Shown piece by piece: positions 56,762 to 64,000 of a stretch of DNA of 64,000 nucleotides. The notes under the pieces were generated by a model. The model had not been told where the DNA came from, ran no database searches, and saw only the letters and a program-made list of their open reading frames with translations. A program made the translations under genes and the position numbers. Numbering within the stretch: position 1 is the first letter of the stretch; each line of letters starts with the position of its first letter. The stretch is from Streptomyces sp. NBC_01445 (lineage in GTDB: Bacteria; Actinomycetota; Actinomycetes; Streptomycetales; Streptomycetaceae): assembly GCF_035918235.1 (NCBI RefSeq), contig NZ_CP109485.1, positions 4,898,001 through 4,962,000 of the forward strand. Direction: 5' to 3'.

Positions 56762-57442
56762 TCAGCGCGCCGCGCCGGAGCGGCCCTTCATCGGATTCAG
56801 AACCCGCCCCGCGCCCGCCAGGACGCCCTCCACGAGCAGCGCGAGCAACGCGACCAGGACCGCGCCGGCGACCACCTGAGGGGTGTCCTGGAGGTTGAAC
56901 CCGGCCGTGATGATCCGCCCGAGCCCGCCCTTGCCCGCCATCGCGGCGAGCGTCGCCGTGGCGATCACCTGCACCGCCGCCAGCCGGATCCCGGTCATGA
57001 CCATCGGGTACGCCAGCGGGAGCTCGACGCGCCGGAACACCTGCCCCCCGCTCATCCCCATCCCCCGCGCCGCCTCCACGACGGCCCGGTCGACCTCGCG
57101 CATCCCGATGTAGGCGTTGGTCAGCAGCGGCGGCACCGCGAACAGCACGAGCGCGATGAACGTCGGCAGGTCCCCGTGCCGGCCCAGCGGCGTCAGCGTG
57201 AGCAGGACGAGCACCGCGAGCGTGGGCACCGCGCGGCCCGCGTTCGAGATGTTGACCGCGAGGCCGCCGCCCTTGCCGATGTGCCCGAGCCACAGCGCGA
57301 GCGGCAGGGCGATCAGGCAGGACACGGCCAGGGTGACACCACTGAAGTACAGATGCTCGGCCAGGCGGTGCCACACCCCCTTGTCGCCCTGCCAGTTGGA
57401 CCCCGTCGTCAGCCAGTCGTAGGCCCCCGATATCGCACTCAT
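56762..57442 (-). CDS. Osmoprotectant ABC transporter permease (OpuC-type)
   Basis: The 226-residue permease has the BPD_transp_1 layout: SGVTLAVSCLIALPLALWLG, VPTLAVLVLLTLTPLGRHG and the ATPase-coupling EAA loop VEAARGMGMSGGQVFRRVEL. It ends with QVVAGAVLVALLALLVEGVL. It overlaps the neighbouring permease by four bases (ATGA), so both are translated together. Confidence 0.93.
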   Translation of the reverse strand: MSAISGAYDWLTTGSNWQGDKGVWHRLAEHLYFSGVTLAVSCLIALPLALWLGHIGKGGGLAVNISNAGRAVPTLAVLVLLTLTPLGRHGDLPTFIALVLFAVPPLLTNAYIGMREVDRAVVEAARGMGMSGGQVFRRVELPLAYPMVMTGIRLAAVQVIATATLAAMAGKGGLGRIITAGFNLQDTPQVVAGAVLVALLALLVEGVLAGAGRVLNPMKGRSGAAR

Positions 57443-58218
57443 GCCGCCTGCGCCGCCTTCTCCGTACGTCGCTCCGCATCGCCGGAGCCGCCACCCGGGC
57501 GGTCCGGACTGCCGGAGCGGTCCGTGCGTCTGCGTATGCGGGACGTCCCGGACGCGACGCGGGTCCAGGGGGTCAGCCACCGCTGAATACCGAGCAGCAG
57601 CAGATCGGCGGCCACGGCGAGAAGCACGCACAGCACGGACGCCGTGAGCACCTGGGCCTTGAAGTCGCTGTCGAGCCCGTCCATGATCAGCGTGCCCAGG
57701 CCGCCGTAGTCGACGATCGCGCCGACCGTCGTCAGCGCGACCGTGGAGACCGTGGCGATCCGCACGCCCGCGAGTATCGCCGGCAGGGCCAGCGGTAGTT
57801 CGACCTCCCACAGCAGCCGGACCGGCCCGTACCCCATGCCGCGGGCCGCTTCTCTCGCCTCGTCCGGCACGGCCTGGAGGCCCGCCAGAAAGTTCCGCAC
57901 CAGGATCGTCAGTGTGTAGAGGACGAGTCCGGTGATCACGAGTGAGGCGGAGAGCCCGAACAGCGGGAGCAGCAGCGAGAACATGGCCAGCGACGGGATC
58001 GTGTAGAGAACCGTCGTCAGACCGAGCACCGGGCCCGCGAAGGCACGCCGGCGCCGGGCGAGGAGGGCCAGTGGGAAGGCGATCAGCACGCCGATCACGA
58101 CGGAAGCGGCCGTGATGCCGATGTGCTGGACGACCGCGTCGACCAGCTCCTGTCTGCGGGTGCGCAGGTATTCCCCGCACACCCACTCATTGGCCACCAT
58201 GCAATTGGGACTGCTCAC
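57439..58218 (-). CDS. Osmoprotectant ABC transporter permease (OpuC-type)
   Basis: The 259-residue permease shows GITAASVVIGVLIAFPLALL, VLYTIPSLAMFSLLLPLFGL, the EAA loop EAREAARGMGYGPVRLLWEV and ADLLLLGIQRWLTPW. The C-terminal tail is basic and Gly/Asp/Arg-rich. The GTG at 58218 follows GGAGG at eight bases; longer in-frame starts upstream lack this. It is divergent from the ATPase gene at 58403. Confidence 0.9.
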   Translation of the reverse strand: MSSPNCMVANEWVCGEYLRTRRQELVDAVVQHIGITAASVVIGVLIAFPLALLARRRRAFAGPVLGLTTVLYTIPSLAMFSLLLPLFGLSASLVITGLVLYTLTILVRNFLAGLQAVPDEAREAARGMGYGPVRLLWEVELPLALPAILAGVRIATVSTVALTTVGAIVDYGGLGTLIMDGLDSDFKAQVLTASVLCVLLAVAADLLLLGIQRWLTPWTRVASGTSRIRRRTDRSGSPDRPGGGSGDAERRTEKAAQAA

Positions 58219-58402
58219 CCGCCCCGCCTCCCCCGAATCCCCGTACATATGTCTGGAAACCGCTCGCGCGAACGCCTGATTCCGACTGCCGACGACCCTA
58301 GCCCCCACCACTGACAATCGCCGAGACCCCTCGTCACGACGCAACATGGCCTTCACACAGCGGCCGCCCACAGGCGGCGGCTGCCCGGCACAATGGGGAC
58401 CC

Positions 58403-59551
58403 ATGATCCGGTTCGAGCACGTCACCAAGCGCTACGCCGACGGGACAACGGCCGTCGACGACCTGTCCTTCGAGGTGAACGAGGGGGAACTCGTCACGCT
58501 CGTCGGCCCGTCGGGCTGCGGCAAGACCACCACGATGAAGATGGTCAACCGGCTCATCGAACCGAGCGAGGGTCGGATATTCCTTGACGGCGACGACATA
58601 TCCGTCATCGACCCGGTCCAACTCCGGCGCCGCATCGGCTATGTGATCCAGCAGGTCGGCCTCTTCCCGCACAAGACGGTCCTCGACAACACGGCGACCG
58701 TCCCGCACCTCCTCGGCGTCAAGCGCGCCAAGGCCCGCGAACGCGCCGCCGAACTCCTCGACCTCGTCGGCCTCGACCCGCGCACCTTCGGCGACCGCTA
58801 CCCCGACCAGCTCTCCGGCGGTCAGCGCCAACGCGTGGGGGTGGCGAGGGCGTTGGCGGCGGATCCGCCCGTACTCCTGATGGACGAGCCGTTCGGCGCG
58901 GTCGACCCCGTCGTGCGCGAACACCTGCAGAACGAGTTCCTGCGCCTCCAGCAGGCCGTGCGCAAGACGGTCCTGTTCGTCACGCACGACATCGAGGAGG
59001 CCGTCCGCCTCGGCGACCGGATCGCCGTGTACGGGCAGGGCAGGATCGAGCAGTTCGACACTCCGTCGACCGTCCTGGGCGCGCCCGCGAACGAGTACGT
59101 GGCCGACTTCGTCGGCGCGGACCGCGGCCTCAAGCGCCTGTCCGTCACGCCCATCGAGGAGAGCGACCTGGAACAGCCGCCGGTCGTGCATCTCGACGAC
59201 CCGCTGCCGGCGAAGCTCGACGCCCCCTGGGCGGTGGTCCTCGACGGCGACAACAACCTGCACGGCTGGATCTCCGCGGAGCACGCGCGCGTGCAGAGCG
59301 GCACGGTCCGCGAGCACGCCCGCCGCATGGAGGCGTGGCTGCCCGTCGGCGCCTCCCTCAAGCAGGCTTTCGCCACGATGCTCCAGCACGACGCGGGCTG
59401 GATCGCCGTCATCGACGAGCACAGCGAGGGTCGCTTCCTCGGCGTCCTCACCCCGGCGCGGCTGCACGAGGCGCTGCGCCGCTCCACGGCGGCGGACGCC
59501 CGGGACATCCCGCGCGCGGAGGTCGAACTGGAGACGGTGACGGGGGCCTGA
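58403..59551 (+). CDS. Osmoprotectant ABC transporter ATPase (OpuC-type) with CBS-like region
   Basis: The 382-residue protein has Walker A GPSGCGKTT at residues 35-43, Q-loop GYVIQQVGLFPHKTV, signature LSGGQRQRVGVARAL and Walker B VLLMDEPFGAVDPV. The C-terminal part (about 275-375) has CBS-like elements (GHGWISAEHARV-type and WIAVIDEHSEGRFLGVLTPA), which sense osmolarity in OpuA-type ATPases. The gene is divergent from the two permeases, so the complete transporter is split between two transcription units around 58.2-58.4 kb. Confidence 0.95.
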   Translation: MIRFEHVTKRYADGTTAVDDLSFEVNEGELVTLVGPSGCGKTTTMKMVNRLIEPSEGRIFLDGDDISVIDPVQLRRRIGYVIQQVGLFPHKTVLDNTATVPHLLGVKRAKARERAAELLDLVGLDPRTFGDRYPDQLSGGQRQRVGVARALAADPPVLLMDEPFGAVDPVVREHLQNEFLRLQQAVRKTVLFVTHDIEEAVRLGDRIAVYGQGRIEQFDTPSTVLGAPANEYVADFVGADRGLKRLSVTPIEESDLEQPPVVHLDDPLPAKLDAPWAVVLDGDNNLHGWISAEHARVQSGTVREHARRMEAWLPVGASLKQAFATMLQHDAGWIAVIDEHSEGRFLGVLTPARLHEALRRSTAADARDIPRAEVELETVTGA

Positions 59552-59597
59552 GAGCGCGTGGGCCCCGAAGCCCGAGGCCCCGATGCCGTCGGCGCCC

Positions 59598-60713
59598 CTA
59601 CGCCGTGATGCGCGCGCTCAGCCACACCAGCGCGGCCGGGATCTCGCGGCGCCAGGTGTTGAAGTTGTGGCCGCCACTGTCCAGGACGATCGACGAGATC
59701 TCGGTGGGCGGCTTCACCTCGCGGATGAACCTCATCGTGTTCCCGTAGTTGCTCTCGCCGTGCTTGCTCGTGGTGACCAGCAACGACGTGGCGGGCGGCT
59801 TCCCGTGTCCCAGGGTCCACATCAGGTCGGCGCGCCGCTCCAGCGCCTCGTCGCCGTGGAACAGGTCGCCCGTGGTGGGGTCGGTCGGCGACTTGTAGTA
59901 CGCGGACAGGCCCGCCCCCGCGCCGTAGACACGGGGGTGGTGGACGGCGAGCTTCAGGGCGCAGTAGCCGCCCGTGGAGTCGCCCACGATGCCCCAGCCG
60001 CCCGGCCTCTTGTTGACTCTGTAGTGCGCCGAGATGATCCGGGGCAGGTCCCGGGCGAAGAACGTCTCCGTCTGCGGGCCGTTCGGCACGTCCACACACT
60101 CCGTGTCCCGCGGCGGCGCCACGGTCGGGCGCATCATCACCAGGATCATCGGCCGCATGGCGCCCGCCCCGGCCTGCTCGTGGGCGATGGTCGGGTAGCG
60201 CAGTCCCTTGATGAGCGCCTCGGCGGTGCCGGGGTAGCCGGTCAGGACGACCGAGGCGGGGAAAGTACGGGTCTTGTGGCGGCCCTTGAAGTACTCGGGC
60301 GGCAGATAGACGTACGCGGAGGTGGCAATGTGCGAGCGCTTCCCGACGATGTCGACCTTCTGGATCTGGCCGCCGACTCTGGGCCGTGAGCCGCCCGGCA
60401 CGTTCACGACCCGCGTGCCCAGCACCTGCAGTGGTCCCCGGGTGCCGACCGCTCCGAAGTCGGCCACCACGCCCTGGCCCTGCTCCCGCCCAAGAAGGTC
60501 GTCCCACGAGGCGTAGAACGCGAACGCCTGGTTGACAGCCAGTACGGCCGAGAGGAACAGCGCGAGCTGCGTCGCGAACAGCAGACCCACCCGCCCGGCG
60601 ACGGATCCCCAGGTGCGGCGCGCCAGGTGTGGCCACAGCCAGACCGTCCCGGCGAAGAGGAGCACGGCCAGAAAGACCGCAAGCGCAAGGACCTTGCTGC
60701 TCGTAAGACCCAT
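59598..60713 (-). CDS. Membrane-anchored esterase of the Ag85/esterase D-like alpha/beta hydrolase type
   Basis: The 371-residue protein has N-terminal membrane helices (VLALAVFLAVLLFAGTVWLW, LLFATQLALFLSAVLAV). An extracytoplasmic alpha/beta hydrolase domain follows: YVYLPPEYFKGRHKTRTFPA, VVLTGYPGTAEALI, the nucleophile elbow WGIVGDSTGGYCALKLAV (Ser in GDSTGG) and the catalytic His in LDSGGHNFNTWRRE. It resembles Streptomyces esterases related to mycobacterial antigen 85; mycolic acids are not expected here. Substrate unknown. Confidence 0.88.
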   Translation of the reverse strand: MGLTSSKVLALAVFLAVLLFAGTVWLWPHLARRTWGSVAGRVGLLFATQLALFLSAVLAVNQAFAFYASWDDLLGREQGQGVVADFGAVGTRGPLQVLGTRVVNVPGGSRPRVGGQIQKVDIVGKRSHIATSAYVYLPPEYFKGRHKTRTFPASVVLTGYPGTAEALIKGLRYPTIAHEQAGAGAMRPMILVMMRPTVAPPRDTECVDVPNGPQTETFFARDLPRIISAHYRVNKRPGGWGIVGDSTGGYCALKLAVHHPRVYGAGAGLSAYYKSPTDPTTGDLFHGDEALERRADLMWTLGHGKPPATSLLVTTSKHGESNYGNTMRFIREVKPPTEISSIVLDSGGHNFNTWRREIPAALVWLSARITA

Positions 60714-60899
60714 CGTGCTGTACCCGCCTGCGCTTTCTGGCTTACTGAACCTTTTCCGCCGGTTTACCTGGCCGAGTGAACCCGCCTCCCACAAGTCCCG
60801 TCCTAGAGGGCGCAATGTGACCGGATGCCGGAATTGACGCCGGCTTCGAGCCCTCTCGCGGAACTACGGGATGCGATGCCTGTCAGGATAGATGCCGAT

Positions 60900-62741
60900 A
60901 TGTCAGGTGAGGTTCCCGGCAGAACACGGCACCTTCGCCGGATACTGCGCGGCCCCCGGCCCGAGGCCGTCCCCGTCCTGATCGCCCGCGCCTGCGTCCT
61001 CGTCGGACTCCTCGACGTCGCGGCGGGCGTCTTCCCGCGGTTCCGGCACAGCCGCATGCACGCGCTGGCCGAGGTCCTGCCCGGCGCCCTCGGCCCGTTC
61101 GCGGCAGCGCTCGCCATCAGTACGGGTGTCCTGCTGCTCCTCCTCGCGCACGGGCTGCGCCGCCACAAGCGGCGGGCCTGGCGCGCGGCCGTGGTGCTCC
61201 TGCCGCTCGGCGCGCTCGCGCAGTTCGCGTACCGGCACTCCCTGTTCGGCGTGCTGATCCCGCTCGTGCTGCTCACGCTGCTGCTGCGCCACGGGAGTGA
61301 GTTCGCGGCGCTGCCCGACCCGCGCAGCCGCTGGCGGGCGCTCGCGAACTTCGTGCTCATGGGCGCCGGTTCCATCGTCATCGGCCTCGCCATCGTCAGC
61401 GCCCACCCCAAGAAGCTGGTGGGCGACCCGAGCCTGTCCGACCGTCTGGAACACGTCCTGTACGGCCTGTTCGGCATGGACGGACCCGTCGACTACGCGG
61501 GCCGCACCTCCTGGACCGTGGCGTGCTCGCTCGGCGCGCTCGGCCTGCTCACCGCGCTGACGACCATCTATCTGGCGTTCCGCCCCGAACACCCGGTCGC
61601 ACGCCTCACCGCGGACGACGAGGCACGGCTGCGCACCCTCCTGGACAAGCACGGCGCCCGCGACTCCCTCGGCCATTTCGCGCTCCGCCGCGACAAGGGA
61701 GTCGTCTTCTCGCCCAGCGGCAAGGCGGCCGTCTGCTACCGCGTCGTGTCGGGCGTGATGCTCGCGAGCGGCGACCCCGTCGGGGACGTGGAGGCGTGGC
61801 CCGGAGCCATCGAACAGTTCATGGACGAGGCCAAGGCCCACTCATGGACCCCCGCCGTCATGGGCTGCTCCGAGACGGGCGGCGAGGTCTGGACCCGCGA
61901 GACCGGCCTCGGCGCGCTCGAACTGGGCGACGAGGCGGTGGTGGACACCGCGGATTTCTCCCTGGCCGGGCGTGCGATGCGCAACGTACGCCAGATGGTC
62001 AAGAGGATCGAGCGCAATGGCTACGAGACCCGGGTGCGGCGCATCCGTGACCTCGGCGACCAGGAACTGGAGCGGATCCGCCGCGCCGCCGACGACTGGC
62101 GCGGCACCGACACCGAACGCGGCTTCTCCATGGCGCTCGGCCGCATCGGCGACGCGGCGGACGGCGACTGCCTGGTCGCCACAGCCCACAAGGCCGACGA
62201 CCCGGCCGGCCCGCACGGCGACCTGAAGGCCGTACTCCACTTCGTTCCCTGGGGCACCGACGGCGTCTCCCTCGACCTGATGCGCCGCGACCGCGCCGCC
62301 GACCCCGGCATGAACGAACTCCTCATCGTGGCCGCCCTCCAGGCCGCCCCGAAGCTCGGCATCACGCGGATCTCGCTGAACTTCGCGATGTTCCGCGCGG
62401 CCCTCGCGCGCGGCGACAAGATCGGCGCGGGCCCGGTCCTGCGGGCCTGGCGCGGACTGCTCGTCTTCCTGTCCCGCTGGTTCCAGATCGAGTCGCTGTA
62501 CCGGTTCAACGCGAAGTTCCGGCCGCGCTGGGAACCCCGCTTCGTGGTCTACCGCTCCTCGCGCGACCTGCCCCGGATCGGCTTCGCCGCCATGCAGGCG
62601 GAGGGCTTCGTGAACCTGGCCATACCGCGCCTCCTGCGACGACGCAGGGCCGGGCCCCGGCCCTGCGCCCACGACGCCGGGCACGACGGCTCGCACGACG
62701 ACTCGCACGACGGAGGCCGGCGCGGGGTGCGGGCCGTCTGA
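60900..62741 (+). CDS. MprF/LysX-like phosphatidylglycerol lysyltransferase-domain membrane protein
   Basis: The 613-residue protein has about six membrane helices in the first 230 residues, then a DUF2156/GNAT-like aminoacyl-transfer domain (ADDEARLRTLLDKHGARDSL, VMGCSETGGEVWTRETGLGA, GFSMALGRIGDAADGDCLVA, MNELLIVAALQAAPKLGITR, LNFAMFRAA). Related MprF/LysX proteins add Lys or Ala to membrane lipid and affect antimicrobial-peptide tolerance. There is no fused LysRS domain. The C-terminal tail is His/Asp-rich (HDAGHDGSHDDSHDGG). In-frame ATGs at 60825 and 60876 are alternative starts. Confidence 0.88.
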   Translation: MSGEVPGRTRHLRRILRGPRPEAVPVLIARACVLVGLLDVAAGVFPRFRHSRMHALAEVLPGALGPFAAALAISTGVLLLLLAHGLRRHKRRAWRAAVVLLPLGALAQFAYRHSLFGVLIPLVLLTLLLRHGSEFAALPDPRSRWRALANFVLMGAGSIVIGLAIVSAHPKKLVGDPSLSDRLEHVLYGLFGMDGPVDYAGRTSWTVACSLGALGLLTALTTIYLAFRPEHPVARLTADDEARLRTLLDKHGARDSLGHFALRRDKGVVFSPSGKAAVCYRVVSGVMLASGDPVGDVEAWPGAIEQFMDEAKAHSWTPAVMGCSETGGEVWTRETGLGALELGDEAVVDTADFSLAGRAMRNVRQMVKRIERNGYETRVRRIRDLGDQELERIRRAADDWRGTDTERGFSMALGRIGDAADGDCLVATAHKADDPAGPHGDLKAVLHFVPWGTDGVSLDLMRRDRAADPGMNELLIVAALQAAPKLGITRISLNFAMFRAALARGDKIGAGPVLRAWRGLLVFLSRWFQIESLYRFNAKFRPRWEPRFVVYRSSRDLPRIGFAAMQAEGFVNLAIPRLLRRRRAGPRPCAHDAGHDGSHDDSHDGGRRGVRAV

Positions 62742-62801
62742 GGCCCGTCCGCACTCCGGCCGTGGCACGGCCACCGGGCCGCCGGGCCTAGGCTTGAAGG
62801 C

Positions 62802-63665
62802 ATGAGCACGTCGCAGGGCCGTCGAGGCCACGTCACAGGCCTTCCCGAATGGGACCGCTGCGCGGTCATGGGAGTCGTCAATGTGACGCCCGATTCCTTC
62901 TCCGACGGCGGCCGCTGGTTCGACACGACGGCCGCCGTGAAACACGGCCTCGACCTGGTCGCACAGGGCGCCGACCTGATCGACGTCGGTGGCGAGTCGA
63001 CCCGCCCCGGCGCCACCCGCGTCGACGAGGACGAGGAGCTCAAGCGCGTCATCCCCGTCGTGCGGGGCCTGTCCTCCGAGGGCGTCGCCGTGTCCGTGGA
63101 CACGATGCGCGCCTCCGTGGCCGAGCGCTCCCTGGCGGCCGGTGCCTCTCTGGTCAACGACGTCAGCGGCGGCCTCGCCGACCCGGCGATGATCCCCGCC
63201 GTCGCCGCGGCGGGCGCCCCCTTCGTCGTCATGCACTGGCGCGGCTTCCTGGAGGGAGGCAACGTCAAGGGCACGTACGAGGACGTGGTCTCCGAAGTCG
63301 TCGCCGAGCTCCACGCGCGCGTGGAGGCCGTCATCGAGGGCGGCATCGCCCCTGAGCGCATCGTCGTCGACCCGGGCCTCGGCTTCTCCAAGGAGGCCTC
63401 CCACGACCTGAAGCTCCTGGCCCACCTGGAGGAGCTGCGCGCGCTCGGCCACCCCCTGCTGGTCGCCGCGTCCCGCAAGCGGTTCCTCGGCCACGTCCTG
63501 GCCGGCGAGCAGGGCGCCCCGCCCCCGGCGCGCGAGCGCGACGCCGCCACGGCCGCCGTCTCCGCCATCGCGGCCCACCAGGGCGCCTGGGCCGTCCGCG
63601 TCCACGAGGTCCGCGCGACGGCCGACGCGGTCCGTGTCGCCCGCGCCGTAGAGGGAGCCCAGTGA
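62802..63665 (+). CDS. folP: Dihydropteroate synthase
   Basis: FolP joins pterin pyrophosphate and p-aminobenzoate in folate synthesis and is the sulfonamide target. The 287-residue TIM-barrel protein has the diagnostic loops: MGVVNVTPDSFSDGG, DVGGESTRPGATRV, VSVDTMRASVAERSLAAGA, LVNDVSGGLADP, VVMHWRG and DPGLGFSKEASHDLKLLAHL. It ends with SRKRFLG and the final helix. It overlaps the NTF2-like gene by four bases. folB and folK are expected beyond the window. Confidence 0.95.
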   Translation: MSTSQGRRGHVTGLPEWDRCAVMGVVNVTPDSFSDGGRWFDTTAAVKHGLDLVAQGADLIDVGGESTRPGATRVDEDEELKRVIPVVRGLSSEGVAVSVDTMRASVAERSLAAGASLVNDVSGGLADPAMIPAVAAAGAPFVVMHWRGFLEGGNVKGTYEDVVSEVVAELHARVEAVIEGGIAPERIVVDPGLGFSKEASHDLKLLAHLEELRALGHPLLVAASRKRFLGHVLAGEQGAPPPARERDAATAAVSAIAAHQGAWAVRVHEVRATADAVRVARAVEGAQ

Positions 63666-64000
63666 CCCCACCGAGGGAGCCCGACGAGCCGCGCGGTGCG
63701 GCAGGCCGGCGCACCGACGCGGAGGCCGTGGACAGCGCCAACCGCGCCTTCTACGAGGCTCTGGAGCGAGCCGACTTCGAACTGCTGACGGCGCTCTGGC
63801 TCGCCCCCGAGGACGTCTCGTACAGCGAGGAGTCCGACGAGGCCGAGGACACGTCCATCAGCTGCGTGCACCCCGGCTGGCCCGTGCTCACCGGCCGCGG
63901 CGAGGTTCTGCGCTCGTACGCGCTGATCATGGCGAACACCGAGTACATCCAGTTCTTCCTCACGGATGTGCACATCAGCATCGTCGCCGACACCGCTCTG
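63662..64000 (+). CDS. NTF2-like (SnoaL/DUF4440) protein, N-terminal part (cut by the window end)
   Basis: The GTG overlaps the folP stop by four bases. The visible 113 residues read EAVDSANRAFYEALERADFE, LLTALWLAPEDVSYS, VHPGWPVLTGRGEVLRSYAL and YIQFFLTDVHISIVADTA. This is the cone-fold pattern of NTF2-like proteins that commonly follow folP in Streptomyces. The C-terminus lies outside the window. Confidence 0.85.
   Translation, partial: MTPPREPDEPRGAAGRRTDAEAVDSANRAFYEALERADFELLTALWLAPEDVSYSEESDEAEDTSISCVHPGWPVLTGRGEVLRSYALIMANTEYIQFFLTDVHISIVADTAL

Overview
The window is very GC-rich (roughly 70%+ by eye), with strong third-position G/C bias, frequent GTG/TTG starts and gene content typical of Streptomyces. 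It carries the sigE-cseA-cseB-cseC envelope-stress operon, clpC next to lsr2, radA-disA, and a type III pantothenate kinase in a nadB/nadC/panC operon. It reads as core chromosome with two decayed genes. No insertion sequence, prophage, CRISPR array, rRNA or tRNA was recognised. No database search was possible, so functions come from motifs and remembered families; start sites were chosen from ribosome-binding sites and domain boundaries.

Layout. 1-2.3 kb: the N-terminus of an ABC ATPase under a 26-bp palindrome, a frameshifted SulP transporter remnant and a methyltransferase. 2.4-6.7 kb: a membrane protein, a tandem repeat, an alpha/beta hydrolase, an SH3-type protein and a transmembrane Ser/Thr kinase with a PQQ-type propeller. 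6.8-12.5 kb: ilvD, a TetR regulator coupled to a TIM-barrel isomerase-like gene, a Ppx/GppA phosphatase and a Cys-rich conserved protein. 12.5-17.1 kb: a single-chain sigma/anti-sigma/BACON membrane protein, then radA and disA. 17.4-22.4 kb: an anchored Gly-rich protein, a PAP2 phosphatase, a two-component pair whose kinase has an extra C-terminal membrane segment and domain, and mutY. 22.5-26.0 kb: sigE-cseA-cseB-cseC. 26-30.4 kb: a VOC protein, an AraC regulator, a DHA2 exporter divergent from a TetR regulator, and an M23 peptidase.

30.8-31.85 kb is a decayed NACHT (NLR-like STAND ATPase) gene lacking its ATPase core. It is followed by clpC, an SCO3374-family gene overlapping lsr2 tail to tail, a GNAT acetyltransferase and an orphan BlaI regulator. 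37-40 kb holds small conserved proteins and a cell-surface protein with an LPXTG-like end. 39.9-45.3 kb is a tight cofactor operon (Rossmann/DUF2520 protein, panC, nadB, nadC, coaX) linking pantothenate/CoA and NAD synthesis. 45.5-50.2 kb: a PLP lyase, a small protein, an ArsR-type regulator with its own palindrome, and a NarL-type two-component pair.

50.3-54.4 kb has the most interesting linkage: a MidA/NDUFAF7-type methyltransferase converges on and overlaps an isolated nuoD, the bacterial counterpart of the protein NDUFAF7 methylates in mitochondria. This NuoD keeps the target arginine but has Trp where the quinone-binding Tyr is expected. Two coupled PH-domain membrane proteins follow. 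54.5-64 kb: a coiled-coil membrane protein, a complete OpuC-type osmoprotectant ABC transporter split over two divergent units, a secreted-type esterase, an MprF/LysX-like lipid aminoacyltransferase, folP and the start of an NTF2-like gene.
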